The translations under genes were made by a program, and so were the position numbers. 64,000 bases of DNA from assembly GCF_000151665.1 (NCBI RefSeq), contig NW_013171867.1, positions 560,946-624,945 of the forward strand. The letters are read 5' to 3'. Below the pieces are notes generated by a model. The model made no database searches, was not told the origin of the DNA, and was given only the letters and a program-made list of their open reading frames with translations. The DNA is from Blastocystis hominis (lineage: Eukaryota > Sar > Bigyra > Opalinata > Blastocystidae). Shown piece by piece: positions 1 to 10,565 of this stretch (its first letter is position 1; the number at the start of each line of letters is the position of its first letter).

Positions 1-255
1 ATTGCGATTATTACTAGCCTCTTATTGATGTAGTTGTGTAAGATTCAAAGGAGTTTACCCATTTATGTGAACAGTAGAGAGTATTGTGTTGTTTTAAATT
101 GAAGGATTGGTAAAGTATGGATATTCCAAATTCTATGTCATAGAGCATTGTAATTAAAGTGTTATTGAGGAATCGAAACAGTCCAACCCATGTTTGATTG
201 TGCTTAGTTTCAACAGAGAGCATCGATCTTTCACACCACATTTTTGTTAGTTTAT

Positions 256-269
256 AAACAAACAAACAA
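256..269 (-). terminator. Poly(A)-signal motif of left Hsp20
   Basis: On the minus strand this reads as overlapping TGTTTGTT copies, 36 bases past the Hsp20 stop. TGTTTGTT is the known Blastocystis 3'-end motif. Confidence 0.6.
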
Positions 270-304
270 TCAATATCACATCACATTACATCACATCACG
301 TCAC

Positions 305-760
305 TTAGTTCACGCAAATCTGCTTCTTCTGGGCGCTTTCTTCCTTTTTGGGAATCACTACCTTCAGAACTCCATTTTCATACATCGCGTTAATACCATC
401 CACGTTCGCATTCTTCGGCAGAGATACTTCACGATGGAAAGAACCGAAATGGCGCTCACAGAAATGGCACTTGTCCTTCTCTTCCTTCTTCTCGCTCTTT
501 CTCTCTCCTTCAATCACAAGTCCATTATCTTCAACATGCATCTTGATTTCACTCTTGTCCATTCCAGGCAGATCCACACTCATTTCATACTCCTTCTCGT
601 TCTCTTTCATGTCCATTCGGCCAAATCCACTGAACGGAGTAATCACATCACGACGAATTCCATCACCGAACCAAGAATCCAAGTCATGCTGCTTGGGGAA
701 GGTCGAAACCAGGAGATCATCAAAGTTATCAAAGAAAGGATCACGGAATATAATGCTCAT
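305..760 (-). CDS. Small heat shock protein, Hsp20/alpha-crystallin family (copy 1)
   Basis: A 151-residue ATP-independent chaperone that would hold unfolding proteins in the cytosol. The start chosen is the ATG followed by SIIFRDPFFDNFDDLL; more upstream in-frame codons are only non-ATG or weak. The alpha-crystallin domain occupies roughly residues 50-140, with the typical EMSVDLPGMDKSEIKMHVED strand pair and, near the end, the family signature GVLKVVIPK. A K/E-rich loop with two cysteines (KCHFCERHFG) replaces the usual loop between strands and could bind metal or be redox sensitive; that is inference. No intron is needed. The protein is identical to the right-arm copy at 32341; the few base differences seen are silent. 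A heat-shock-element-like site lies 74-92 bases upstream. Confidence 0.93.
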   Translation of the reverse strand: MSIIFRDPFFDNFDDLLVSTFPKQHDLDSWFGDGIRRDVITPFSGFGRMDMKENEKEYEMSVDLPGMDKSEIKMHVEDNGLVIEGERKSEKKEEKDKCHFCERHFGSFHREVSLPKNANVDGINAMYENGVLKVVIPKKEESAQKKQICVN

Positions 761-833
761 TATCACTGTTACTAACTTAGTTCTATCAAATAAATAAATT
801 ATGAAAAGTTAGGAAACGATTCCAAAAGATCCA

Positions 834-852
834 GAATTCTATCGAACATTCC
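834..852 (-). promoter_or_regulatory. Heat-shock-element-like site upstream of left Hsp20
   Basis: Read on the minus strand it is GGAATGTTCGATAGAATTC: a GAAnnTTC pair followed by a third GAA/TTC unit after a 4-base gap. Heat shock factor sites are inverted nGAAn units. It sits 74-92 bases before the ATG and is conserved in the other arm. Confidence 0.45.
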
Positions 853-1433
853 GGAATAAATAGGAAAGCAAAAGATGTGTCGATTTTATAAATATATGAA
901 ATATGGGGAATCATTTGCAACATGTATGAGAAGTCTAGGCCACCAAACAATCGATCACCAAATTCGCACCTTCTTCCAGTACATATATGGATATGTATAA
1001 CTAGTCATTTTGAATTTATCCGCATAGGTAATATTACCAAAAAAACGATGACTTCCATTTCCATTCACTCTTTCTTATTTACTACCTTCCAATATAGAAC
1101 AATTCTGTATTTGCCGATTATGCACATAGAAAATCTTTGATTTGTTAGTGTTTGCACAACCTTGTTTCTTTTTTCAATTCGTGCGTTTTCTTAAGCTCTA
1201 ACTCTTCTTCATGACAAGGAATATGGCTTTCCAGACTTTTAGCCATTTTCTCACTCACATGTTCATTTTGTTTGTAATATTTCCAACAAACATAAAACTA
1301 CCTTATTATACCACAGTTCTTGATGGATTCGCTATGTTCCCAGCAAAGGTTCCATAATGATACCCTTTTGCGTGTTCCACATCAGAATCAATCTTTCCTA
1401 ACTCCCATATCGTGCAACAAGGTTTTCTTTCCA
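853..1433. other. Intergenic, between Hsp20 promoter and NSUN6-like 3' end
   Basis: AT-rich and without a convincing ORF. It is shared with the right arm (about 31680-32248), with some small indels, so it counts as duplicated flank rather than a gene. Confidence 0.6.
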
Positions 1434-1441
1434 AACAAACA
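1434..1441 (-). terminator. Poly(A)-signal motif of NSUN6-like gene
   Basis: Minus strand TGTTTGTT, 4 bases past the TAA. It is embedded in a 21-base string (1423-1443) that recurs at 2802-2821 behind PCCA; these two strings bound the segment missing from the other arm. Confidence 0.65.
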
Positions 1442-1445
1442 CTCA

Positions 1446-2705
1446 TTACTTCCTTCCCCTATACGAAGCGGTCTTTTCAAACTTGCTAACGAAAAAGCCG
1501 ATCGAATTACACTTCTCCGTCATATTATACCGCTGCACCATCCTACACTCCATCTCCCCTTTCTCTCAACACCCACTCGCATTGCTCTCTGCTCAACCCA
1601 CAATTCTCCAGCCCTGCCTTCCCAAATCTCCATTCCGCCTCAATCGGCACCAACCGCATCGGAAACTCCCTCACAATAAACGCCACGTTCTCTTCATTCT
1701 CCATCGGGTCGATCGTGCCTTGCCCTCACTCTCCCCCTTCTCTCCTACACGTGCTGTACACCAGCGTTCCCCCCACACGCAGCAGCTGCACCGCCACTTC
1801 GATAAACTGGCGCTGGTAGTTTCGATACCCCATCAAATCATTCATCGTCACTTCGTGCAATAACCGCGGGCGGAGACCCAAAGCCGAACACGGAGGGTCC
1901 AGCAGCACACGATCGAAGATTTCCCGCGGGTAGCCGGGGAGCTTCGCACTCCCCGCGATTATCCCGGCGAGAAGAAGGTGCTGGAGGGGCAACGGAATCG
2001 CGAGGGAAAGCGTGGAATCGAGAAGGCGTTTCTCCTGCTGGTTGTGTTCCGCTTTCTGAGAGTGACACAATTCCTAGACACTCGCTTGCTTCTGTTTGCG
2101 ACTGTTAAGATAGCGTTCGATGATTCGCTCGGGAAGAACCGCGGGAATCGCAGACTCCTTCTCGACGGATGAAACGCTCGCATTACCCTGTTTTTGCTCC
2201 CTTTGTTTTTGTTTTCGCTCTTTCTGTTTCATGATGCGGCGGAGTTTCTTCTCGAACGATTTACTCTCCAATGGCGAAACGGCCGCGTCGTTCCCCGCGG
2301 GAATGCGATAATCCGCTCCCTCTCTATAGAGTTTCTGCTCTTCTTCTTCACTCATCACGCCCTATCATCAACCCTGATCCTCAAATCCGCACTTTGGTCA
2401 TATCGAGATAGCGGATTTGAAGGCTTTGATATCCGAATTTTTGTTTGATAGCGAGAAGATTGTCGATGGCTTTCTTTCGGCTTCGATCCATTCCTAAAAC
2501 CAGCCCTTTGTCCTGCATCAGCATGCATAAATGGGACCATTTGTTCCCAGGAGCAGCGCAGCAATCGAGAATGGCTTCGTTGAATGGGATGAAGGCAAAC
2601 AAGATGGGGGGAGGGTGGGGAAATAATGATGAAACAAATACCTTGCATCTCTTCCAAGCAAGAATAGCATTCGGTTTTGTTATTCCAAGTGGGATGTTTG
2701 ATCAT
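1446..2705 (-). CDS. NSUN-type (NSUN6-like) RNA cytosine-5 methyltransferase
   Basis: Predicted SAM-dependent enzyme that methylates C5 of cytosine in RNA. Seen in order: SAM motif ILDCCAAPGNKWSHL, then GMDRSRKKAIDN; a charged insert; FDRVLLDPPCSALG with the PPC motif-IV cysteine; AVQLLRVGGTLVYSTC with the motif-VI cysteine; and the C-terminal signature NSIGFFVSKF before a TAA. Splicing four introns of 30-34 nt joins these pieces, for example YST-C-TIDPMENEENV across 30 nt. The roughly 90-residue insert between motifs is K/Q/E-rich (KQKERKQKQREQKQ) and is unusual. The 5' end is unresolved: the N-terminal PUA-containing part of human NSUN6 has no visible counterpart before PCCA's 3' end, so the gene may be short or 5'-truncated. 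It is absent from the right arm. Confidence 0.8.
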
Positions 2706-2811
2706 CCTGACCCATTCCCTGCATTTCCAACTCCAAAATCGACTTTATCTTTGTACAAATCACACTACCAACATCAATCATTCTTTCATTTCCTGTGTTT
2801 TTTTTCTTTCC

Positions 2812-2819
2812 AACAAACA
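2812..2819 (-). terminator. Poly(A)-signal motif of left PCCA
   Basis: Minus strand TGTTTGTT about 95 bases past the PCCA stop, within the 20-base string at 2802-2821 that is repeated behind the NSUN6-like gene. Confidence 0.55.
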
Positions 2820-2912
2820 CTTCAGTATTCATATTGTTGTTATACGATGATTATTACTACGACTACACCTTCTTTCCTTCTTTATTCCTTCCCTGTTCCT
2901 TCGCTCGTTCGC

Positions 2913-4032
2913 TTAAGCGGACACATCAAAGTCCATGATGACATCGTCGAGCGCGAGGTTCTGTCCGGGCTTGAAGTAGACCTTCTTGACGACGCAGGCC
3001 TTCTGCGCGTAGAGCTCGTTCTGCATCTTCATGGCCTCGACGACGGCGAGAGGCTGTCCGGCCTCGACGCGATCGCCCTCCTTGACGTGGACCTTGACGA
3101 GGGATCCGGCCATGGGGGAGGCGAGGAACTTGCTGGTGTCGGGCTGCACCTTGGGGATCATGAACTTGCTCAGCTCCTGGGCGCGCGCGCTGCGGAGCAC
3201 CACGTCGAAGTTTCCTCCGCAGTACTGCATGCTGTATCCCTCGGTGGTGGGCTCGAAGTACTGCACCTTCACGTCCACGCCGTCCACCTTCGCGCTCACG
3301 ATCGGACGGTCGCTCTCCAGACCCGCGTCCTCCACCTTCACCTTCTTTCCGTCGATCTCCAGCGTCATCGCCTCGCCCTCGAACTCCATGTGCACCTTGT
3401 ACTCCTTCTCGCCCACCGTCGCCACCAGGTCCTTCTCACACACCGGCTCGTACGACTCCATCTGCTGGTCGTTCGTCGCCTCCTTCGCCAGACGCTCCTG
3501 GTGCACCGCGATCGTCGCCGCGATCAGCTGCTCCGCCTCCGTCTCCGTCAGGTGCGAGCCCGTCCAGCCGTCAGGGTACTCCTCCTTGATGAAGTTCGTC
3601 GTGATCTTCCCCGAGCCGAAGCGCTTCGACCGGATCACGTCCTGCAGGAACGCAGAGTTGTGGTTCAGGCCGCGGATGATGTACGTGTTCAGCGCCTCGT
3701 CCATGCGCTTGATCGCCGTCGCGCGGTCGTCGCCCCACGTCACCAGCTTGCAGATCATCGGGTCGTAGTACATCGAGATCTGCGATCCGTCCAGGATGCC
3801 CGAATCGCATCGCACGAACTCGCCGCGCGGCTCGATGTACTTCGTCAGCAGACCCAGCGACGGCAGGAAGTTCCGGCGCGGGTCCTCCGCGTACACGCGC
3901 GCCTCGATCGCGTGCGCGTACCGCTTCAGCGGCCAGTTGATCAGACGGTCCGGCAGCTTGCGGCCCGCGGCGATCCAGAACATCTGCTCCACGATATCCT
4001 CGCGCGTCACCATCTCCGTGATCGGGTGCTCC

Positions 4033-4067
<35 letters not shown>

Positions 4068-5058
4068 GTTCTTGTGCTTGTCGCACAGGAACTCCACCGT
4101 GCCCGCGGAGCAGTAGTTCACCGCCTTCGCCATCATGCACGCCTGCTTGCCCATCGCCGTGCGCGTCTCCTCGTCCAGCAGCACCGACGGAGACTCCTCG
4201 ATCACCTTCTGGTTGCGACGCTGGATCGAGCACTCGCGCTCGGGGAACGCGCAGTAGTTACCGAACTTGTCGCCCAGCACCTGGATCTCGATGTGGCGCG
4301 GCTCCTCGATGTACTTCTCGATGAACATGCGGTCATCGCCGAACGCAGACTTCGCCTCCTGCTTCGACAGGTGGAATCCAGACAGCGCCTCCTTGTCGTT
4401 CCAAGCGATACGCATTCCCTTGCCACCGCCTCCGGCCGACGCCTTGATCATCACAGGGTAACCGATGTCGTTCGCAATGCGCAGAACCTCCTCGTCCGAG
4501 TTGATTTCGCCGTTGAAACCAGGAATCGTGTTCACCTTCGCCTTCACGGCCAGGATCTTCGAACCGATCTTATCTCCCATAGCCTCAATCGCATATTTGC
4601 CAGGACCGCACCAGATAATTCCCTCCTTCTCCAGAGTCTCCGCGAAACGCCAGTTCTCAGAAAGGAAACCATAACCAGGGTGCACAGCGTCAGCTCCAGT
4701 CTTACGGCAAGCCTCAACGATCTTATCAGCCACCAAGTAACTCTGGGCAGACGGAGAAGGACCAATGTAAACAGCCTCATCAGCCATCTTCACGTGCTTG
4801 GCGTTGCGATCAGCGTCCGAGTACACAGCCACCGTCTTGATACCCATGCGCTTAGCGGTCTTGAACACACGGCAAGCAATCTCTCCACGGTTAGCTACCA
4901 GGATCTTCTTGAACGGAAGCTCGCCTACGCACTCAATCCACCTCAAAATTCCCTACCTTCAGTCGCAAAACTTCTGGCAAGTTTAGAAACCTAGACTCTC
5001 ACAAAACGTCACCAAACCCCTACACCACGAATTCCAGAGAAGGAACGTCCGAACATTT
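2913..5058 (-). CDS. PCCA: Propionyl-CoA carboxylase alpha subunit, organellar (copy 1)
   Basis: Biotin-dependent carboxylase subunit: it carboxylates biotin with ATP and bicarbonate and hands CO2 to propionyl-CoA, giving methylmalonyl-CoA in the mitochondrion-related organelle. Seen: biotin carboxylase N-terminus KKILVANRGEIACRVFKTAK; glycine-rich ATP loop KASAGGGGKGMRIAW; EFLCDKHKNFYFLEMNTRLQ and VEHPITEMVT active-site stretch; the propionyl-CoA-type linker LSKFMIPKVQPDTSKFLASP; and the biotinyl motif VEAMKMQNEL. Two short 5' introns (27 and 32 nt) join ATG at 5058 to the body, giving an organelle presequence starting MFGRSFSGIRGVGVSKLARS. The choice of PCCA over methylcrotonyl- or acetyl-CoA carboxylase rests on the linker. 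Coding GC is far higher than in the flanks, which produces long spurious antisense ORFs. The protein matches the copy at 29426. Confidence 0.93.
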
Positions 5059-5175
5059 TGTTCTCTACCTTGAACGAAATGAATCTCTGAGTTTATTCAC
5101 CAACTGGAGAAATAGGGAATCATTTGGGCGTTTCATCGCTTTCCACCATTCTCAATTTACACTATTCGCCATTCC

Positions 5176-5183
5176 AACAAACA
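5176..5183 (-). terminator. Poly(A)-signal motif of POLE2
   Basis: Minus strand TGTTTGTT, 7 bases past the POLE2 TAA; duplicated at 29299-29306. Confidence 0.7.
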
Positions 5184-5190
5184 CCAATTA

Positions 5191-7005
5191 TTAGTTATCG
5201 CACAGCTCTACTTGATTTGTGTTTGGATAATATGTTACAAAACGGCCTTCGCTGAAAGTCCCGGGAAACACGACTTTACAACCACTCTCTTCAATAATGG
5301 ATTGCTCGGAGGATGTTGAAAGAAGTAACTAGGGTGAAATCGAAGCAAATAAGAGAAACGAGGTGGGGGAGTGGAAAGAGACGTAGAAAAGGAGAAAGTG
5401 AGTGGAGAATAGGTCCTGAAGGAATAAGGTGACGTTGAGAAAGAATGGTTTTTGCGAGTTGTTGAACTAAGTGGTGGTCTTGAGAAGTGAGGTTATTGAT
5501 GGATTCTCTTGTTATATGACTTAAGTCGTCTCGCAACACACACAATTCTTTCCTTCCTAGACGAATTCGGCTTGGATTGCTTGTGAAATGAATATTTTCT
5601 GGATGTTCGTGGAATACTTCTTGAATTGGGTGTGAAAAGAACTGAGGAATCTACAGCATTGAATCTGCAAAGTGCGTTGTACTGGTTCTCTTGGAAACAG
5701 CCCATTCGCCCCTACATCGCGCGTGCCTGGAACAAAAATGAAGTGTGCGTGTTCCACGAGGCGAGGAAACGACGCGATTAGTTCTGCTAGGGATGTAAAC
5801 AGACGGAGGAGTCTGCGAATTCCCGCGGAATCCACGGAGAAGTTGGAGGACACGAAATCCCCGCAGAACAGAAAGGAAGGCGGCAACGAATCGTCCGCGT
5901 GTTTGGTGAAGAGTTCTTTGAGCCGATCGAAGACATCCGATCGATCCAGAAACACATCGGAGAGGATGAGAAGGGATGGAGATTCGATTCGTTTGTCGAT
6001 GGATGATTCATTCCCGCGGTTATTTCCATTCTCTTTTTCCACTCCATTCCCCATTTCAATTTCCATTCGATGCTCCATTTCATTATCATTGTCATTGTCA
6101 TTGTCATTGTCATTGTCATTTTCACGCTCGTGGAGTCGCGTCACGCTCACTGCGCGCGGTTCTATCGGCGGTTGTTCCATCGACTAGATTTCACTTCGCG
6201 TTTGCATCTACTTCCACGCAAAACACAGAGCCGTTCATGATTCCCTCCGCCATCACAAACATTCCCTCCCCAAAAAAACCATCGCCGAAACTCTACAGAG
6301 AAACGCAGAAGGGCTCGCTACTGTCTGGGAGAGGTCCAGCGGAATGCTGGTGTTCAGCTCGTTCAAAACGTAGTGTGTTGGATTGAGAGGATTGCGAGAT
6401 AACACTCCAAACAGGCGAACGAAGTCCTGCGTCAGGGAAGAGTCGCCTCGAATGCTGTCGAAGCTGCTCAGCTCGATGGAGCGGGACTTGTTATGGAGAA
6501 TCAGATACTTCATCAAAGAATATCTAGGCGTAATGGGTAACACAAAACCTGTACTCTTCGCGATAGGACTGGACTCGTAATGAGGGGTCGTAGAGATAAT
6601 TTGAATCGTTGCACTTGGTGGAAAAATGATATCCGGAGTCGAAATGAAGTAAGGGAGTATCGAAAGCTCCATAAACAGTGACAATTTGCGTCTTCTTTGG
6701 AGTGCTTTCCGACTTGTTTAGTATGCTGTCGATCGTTTCTGCAGTTACCACACTTCCTATCAAATTACCGTATTTGCTGCACACAATACCATTTTTACAT
6801 ATCTTTGCAATTTCACTACTCAAATAATTCAATTCTCTTTCCACATCGCCACTTCTAAGCAATCATGCTCTAAAATCAATTTTTAACGATTCTAATCTCG
6901 ATCGAATTGACTTTAGTGCATCTTTCCGAAGAGAGAGTCCCAGAACCCGAAACTTGCGTATAATCTACGTCAAATCCCTTCTCGAATTCAAACATCACGA
7001 TCCAT
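5191..7005 (-). CDS. POLE2: DNA polymerase epsilon subunit B (POLE2-like)
   Basis: Second subunit of the leading-strand replicative polymerase, acting in the nucleus. Start ATG at 7005; a 29-nt intron follows the fourth codon, then KFRVLGLSLRKDALKSI and LLRSGDVERELNYLS like the helical N-domain. Next come TVYGAFDTPLLHFDSG, an OB-fold region (TQDFVRLFGVLSRNPLN), and the inactive calcineurin-like domain: LLILSDVFLDRSDVFDRL, FLFCGDFVS, FVPGTRDVGANGLFPREP. A 32-nt intron then leads to IPQFFSHPIQEVF and TSNPSRIRLGRKELCVLRDD; a 31-nt intron leads to the C-terminus FPGTFSEGRFVTYYP and TAA. Order and spacing match the human protein. Exon joins around 6100-6600 are not fully worked out; an acidic D/N/E run (ENDNDNDNDN) lies there. 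The last 389 bases are duplicated at 28903. Confidence 0.88.
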
Positions 7006-7044
7006 CCCTTTACAACAAACACAAAATATAAAAACAAACCAAAA

Positions 7045-8066
7045 CTAATCCAACTTTGTCGGAAACACAGTATGCGTCAGAAGGGACTGAATAATTCCAG
7101 AAATCGTTATCACGCCTCCAACAATCGAGCACAGCGTCGTATAATACTGCAAGAACCCAATTCGACTTTCCCGTTTTGTCAAGCGAATCGGTGTGATTTG
7201 GTACTTAAAATACACGCCAGGCGATGTACGACTGAAGTAGGATGGCTTATCGAGCAGCTGCGTGTACTCCGTGACGCTGTATTCATAGCTACGCGATGTA
7301 CCTCCGAAAAGCGAGATGTGCTCCACAGGGATCAATTTCAGGAAGTATGTGATGTGGTTGAAATCTGCGTTCATGTTCTTTTGGTAGTTGTCGAGAGTGT
7401 TTTCGTTGTAGTTTGTATCGCCGAAGGAAAGAGTCGAGATAATGTGCGAGCAATTGAAAGCAGAAAGGTCTTCATGATCGAAAAAGTGAGAATGCTAGCT
7501 TGTGATAGTGTGGAAATGCATACACTTTGAGGGAAGAAACGACTTGTCAATCCAACATGGAAATTACCCTCTCCCTACAAATTGAGGGCCCTGAGAAACT
7601 ATTACTGGATAGAGATTGAAAGTGGAGACGACTCTGCATCCAGCGGCGCTGGAATCGCGAGAAATTGGTGTTTTCGTAGTCTTTGTGACAAATCGGGAGA
7701 TAAACGTACTTCGATATCTGTAGGCTGCTTAGACTTTGTAGCTTCAAAATGGAGATCGAAAGCTGACAAATCAATGAAAACAAAACAAACGAACAATCAC
7801 AGGATAGTTGCAGGAAAGAAATATCGAGCTTGGTAGGAATTGCATTCTCCAACTGAGATTCTACGTTCAGTGTAGTAACTGTTTTAGGAACGAGGAAGGA
7901 GTACGTCTGCATCGATATTAGTACCACAGTTATGATAAGAGATATAATGGATACTACAGATTATGCAGGAATCACGCAAATCACTTAAACCCCCGACAGA
8001 TGTTTTTACTTGCAGGCCATCAATTGCCTTCCGATATAAATCGTATCTCTTGATTCCAGAACCCAT
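7045..8066 (-). CDS. ERGIC/Erv46-type vesicle trafficking protein
   Basis: Membrane protein of early secretory vesicles that cycles between ER and Golgi as cargo receptor. The start MGSGIKRYDLYRKAIDGLQV resembles the cytosolic Erv46 N-terminus (FDxYxKxxxDFxVKT). A 37-nt intron joins it to the first membrane span (SIISLIITVVLISMQTYSF), followed by LENAIPTKLDISFLQLSCD like the luminal KLDInFxxxxPxLxC segment. Near the C-terminus are YFSRTSPGVYFKYQITPIRL and the second span LCSIVGGVITISGIIQSLL, both classic for ERGIC3/Erv46. The centre (7380-7560) was not fully spliced. The TAG at 7045 is followed on the minus strand by GGTTTGTTTTTA, a variant 3' motif. ERGIC2 or Erv41 are alternatives within the same family. 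Confidence 0.8.
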
Positions 8067-8844
8067 GGAAAGAGAAACTATGAAAATGGTGTTGAAAAGA
8101 AGTCGATTTTTGGATTTATTTGAATGAAACAAACATGGATTAACGAGTCTTTTCTTATTGACAACATACAATTCACTCTCAGGAAATGAAAACAACACAC
8201 ATAGATTATTGGTATTTTTTCACTAAGAATACAATACAAATTTATGATATTGCAGCATTTTCGCTCTCCATATTTTCTATGACACAGGCAGTTGTTTGAT
8301 AGGAATAGATTCTTAGCTCCATTTCAACCATTGCTAGTGTTGCCTTCTTTTACAGTCTCAATTGTGTGATTGATAGTAATCTCCATCTAAACAATAATCC
8401 CTTCGAGCATAATTTTGCATGAAAATATATAGTTAAAGTCTATATTTGTGATCTATTCCTTGTTTACCTAGCATATAGGGAAAACCTTATTAATAATAAA
8501 CTCTTTCTCTACTATCCATTTCAAGCAATAATAATTATTAGCCATGTGATTTGGCTCTTTGAATACCATTTTTGTGTCTCCTTTTCAAATTCCCTCTAAG
8601 GCTTTAATATTCACCTTTTTATTCAAGACTTAAAATAGAAAATGAATCTCAGATTATCCAAATTGCAAGAACAAACTACCCTTGTAATTCTGCCCCTATT
8701 CCTCTTCAACTGTTATTTTCCCCGTTATCAGAACGATATAAATAGACTCCTATAAAAATAAGCGATCTATTCTCTTTAAGAATGATGAAAAAGCAAACAA
8801 TAACGAATCTCTTATCTCGTTTTGGAGCATTGTTCTAATTGAGC
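8067..8844. other. Divergent intergenic region
   Basis: About 780 bases between the starts of two divergent genes. AT-rich, no ORF with family features seen; it presumably holds both promoters. Confidence 0.55.
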
Positions 8845-9987
8845 ATGGTTTTAAAGGCCATTTTTCTTCTAACTCTTATTTGTGTGTGTTGCTGTGACTT
8901 TGCTCCATGTATTGCATCTCTATGTTGTATAGTATAGTAAAAAAGGGAGGTGGTGGCCATAGTGGAGGTGGCAGTCATGGAGGAGGTGGCAGACATGGTG
9001 GAAGTGGCAGACACACTTGGAGAAGTCCTTTTCACAGTTATTATTATCATCCGCCTCAACATTTCTTCTATCAGCACAGATATACGCAAGGTTTGTTTTA
9101 TATTTCATATTTTAAATAGTCTGTGGATCGTATAACCTTTTAACCTATTTGTCAGGAACAAGTTTGTTTAACGATTTTCCTTCAGATCTTAGATGTCACT
9201 CATATTCTTGATATTCAGGGCTATAAAGGAAACACTCCTGACGTTCTCAAGATTAGTGATGTCTATTACATGAACAACACTAGTCCGAAATCAACCTATT
9301 TTGTATATTATGATTTAAATATTGAAAAAACGATTTCAGTATTTCATGATATCAGTATCTCCTCTCATTTCGATTTCACTTAGATTCCTTTCATGCAAAT
9401 TTCACTTGCCAACCATCAACACCTATGGTAGTAGTTTCTTCTGCATTCGCCTCTTACTTCTCTTGTGTTACCCAGCCTGAAGTGAACGTTGCAGTGAACG
9501 CAAGGTTAGCACTCCAAACCTTTTCGATTCGTAGTGGCCTTTCCTGCAAAGACAAAAATGGAGCAAATCCTTTTGAAGCATACAGCTTCCAATCCCACTT
9601 GAATATTTCTCTGTCTACAACGAGTAAGCGAACATCATGAATTGAATGTTTAGAAGACAGTGCTACGCTCAACTCCGTCGTGTACCCATACATAAACAAC
9701 AGAAGTGAGGGTTGTTGAAGGTCTTCAGTGTAGATTGCTTATCTCAAGAAGTCTGGCTTGTTAGTATCATCGCTATGGTGCTTGTTATCATTATCGGGAT
9801 TTGTGCTGTGATTTGCTGCATTTGCAAGTCGAAGAAACGCGCAGAGAACAACGCGGAAGTGAATTCGGTTGTCACCAATCCATCTGTTGTCACCAATCCA
9901 TCGATTGCACCAAACGCAATGAACGGACCCGCGGGAACTATACAGCCCGGTAGTAGTAAGCGATTGACAAAGAGAGCTAAAGGATAG
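8845..9987 (+). CDS. Secreted type I membrane protein with Gly/His-rich N-terminus
   Basis: Family not recognised. ATG at 8845 opens a signal peptide (MVLKAIFLLTLICVCCCDFA). A 29-nt intron ending TATAG joins it to a low-complexity tract GGGGHSGGGSHGGGGRHGG, then HTWRSPFHSYYYHPPQHFFY. Further introns of 27-32 nt join NVTHILDIQGYKGNTPDVL, NSFHANFTCQPSTPMVVVSS, FSCVTQPEVNVAVNARL and DSATLNSVVYPYINNR. A single C-terminal span WLVSIIAMVLVIIIGICAVI and a basic tail CKSKKRAEN follow. The tail has a short duplication (VVTNPSVVTNPS). TAG ends it at 9985-9987. The layout fits a surface protein with a small cytosolic tail; the His/Gly tract could bind metal (inference). Confidence 0.7.
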
Positions 9988-10167
9988 TTTTCCCTTCCTA
10001 TGCGACACCCAATTCGAATGTTTATCAGCCATTGCTTTGAATTGTTTTCGTATCAAACACTCGATCAACTAAAACGATTCATCCTTTTCATTTGCGTTCT
10101 TTCCTTTCATCGCTTCGTCTGTGATTCGAATGCGACTGGAAACTTCGAGAATCGACATTGTCTAGAA

Positions 10168-10524
10168 TCAGAAATAATCAAAACGATTTGCTACTTGAAG
10201 ATAATATTCTATATTCGCTTCAAATGTCGCTACAAATCCTTCCTCGAATCGAGTTCCGCCATTTTCTTTCAGAAGAATCTCGTTTTCTGCCGATGTACAA
10301 TACTTTTCGTACTCGTTAAACGACGCGATTTCATCACACGAATTCCAAATGTCTCGAATCGCTTCCGAAATCTCGTTTTGCTCTTCTCTTTCTGTTTCCC
10401 TGGATTCTTCCTCGTCTTGCTTCCCTTCCAGCTTCTTTATCAAATACTTTGTAAAGAGTTTGAATGGGAAATAGTCCAAACACAGCAAACAATACGCTGC
10501 GATCAGAGTGAACAAAAAGTTCAT
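10168..10524 (-). CDS. Small membrane protein with charged coiled region, unknown
   Basis: Not recognised. From the ATG at 10524: a hydrophobic N-terminus (MNFLFTLIAAYCLLCLDYF), then a highly charged helical stretch (LEGKQDEEESRETEREEQNE) and SFNEYEKYCTSAENEILL. The layout of a span followed by a coiled coil loosely recalls Get1/WRB, but without the later spans. A 33-nt intron-like string (GTAGCAAATC to TTCTAG) near 10168 suggests the gene continues towards about 10010; I could not settle the last exon. It converges with the gene ending at 9987. Confidence 0.45.
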   Translation of the reverse strand: MNFLFTLIAAYCLLCLDYFPFKLFTKYLIKKLEGKQDEEESRETEREEQNEISEAIRDIWNSCDEIASFNEYEKYCTSAENEILLKENGGTRFEEGFVATFEANIEYYLQVANRFDYF

Positions 10525-10565
10525 TCGATCATTGGGCAAGCAAAACTGAGTGTGTTTGCACGAAT

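Larger units (their letters stand above)
1..5579. repeat. Left arm of large inverted repeat
   Basis: The reverse complement of this stretch matches 28903-33104 almost base for base, including non-coding flanks. It carries Hsp20, an NSUN6-like gene, PCCA and the 3' part of POLE2. The match runs to the first base of the window, so the outer end lies outside. The inner end is at 5579, inside a POLE2 exon (the shared string is GGCTTGGATTG). The left arm is 1377 bases longer than the right because of the extra NSUN6-like segment at about 1444-2820. Differences seen between arms are scattered single bases and small indels outside genes, and silent changes inside them. Confidence 0.95.

Noticed and set aside
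348..797. Plus-strand ORFs over Hsp20
   Set aside because: Antisense shadows of the Hsp20 reading frame with no motifs.
2445..4994. 849-codon plus-strand ORF rich in His, Arg and Leu (and its mirror at 29488-31779)
   Set aside because: It is the antisense of PCCA; strong GC bias at third positions removes stops on the other strand. No family features, and the PCCA reading is unmistakable.
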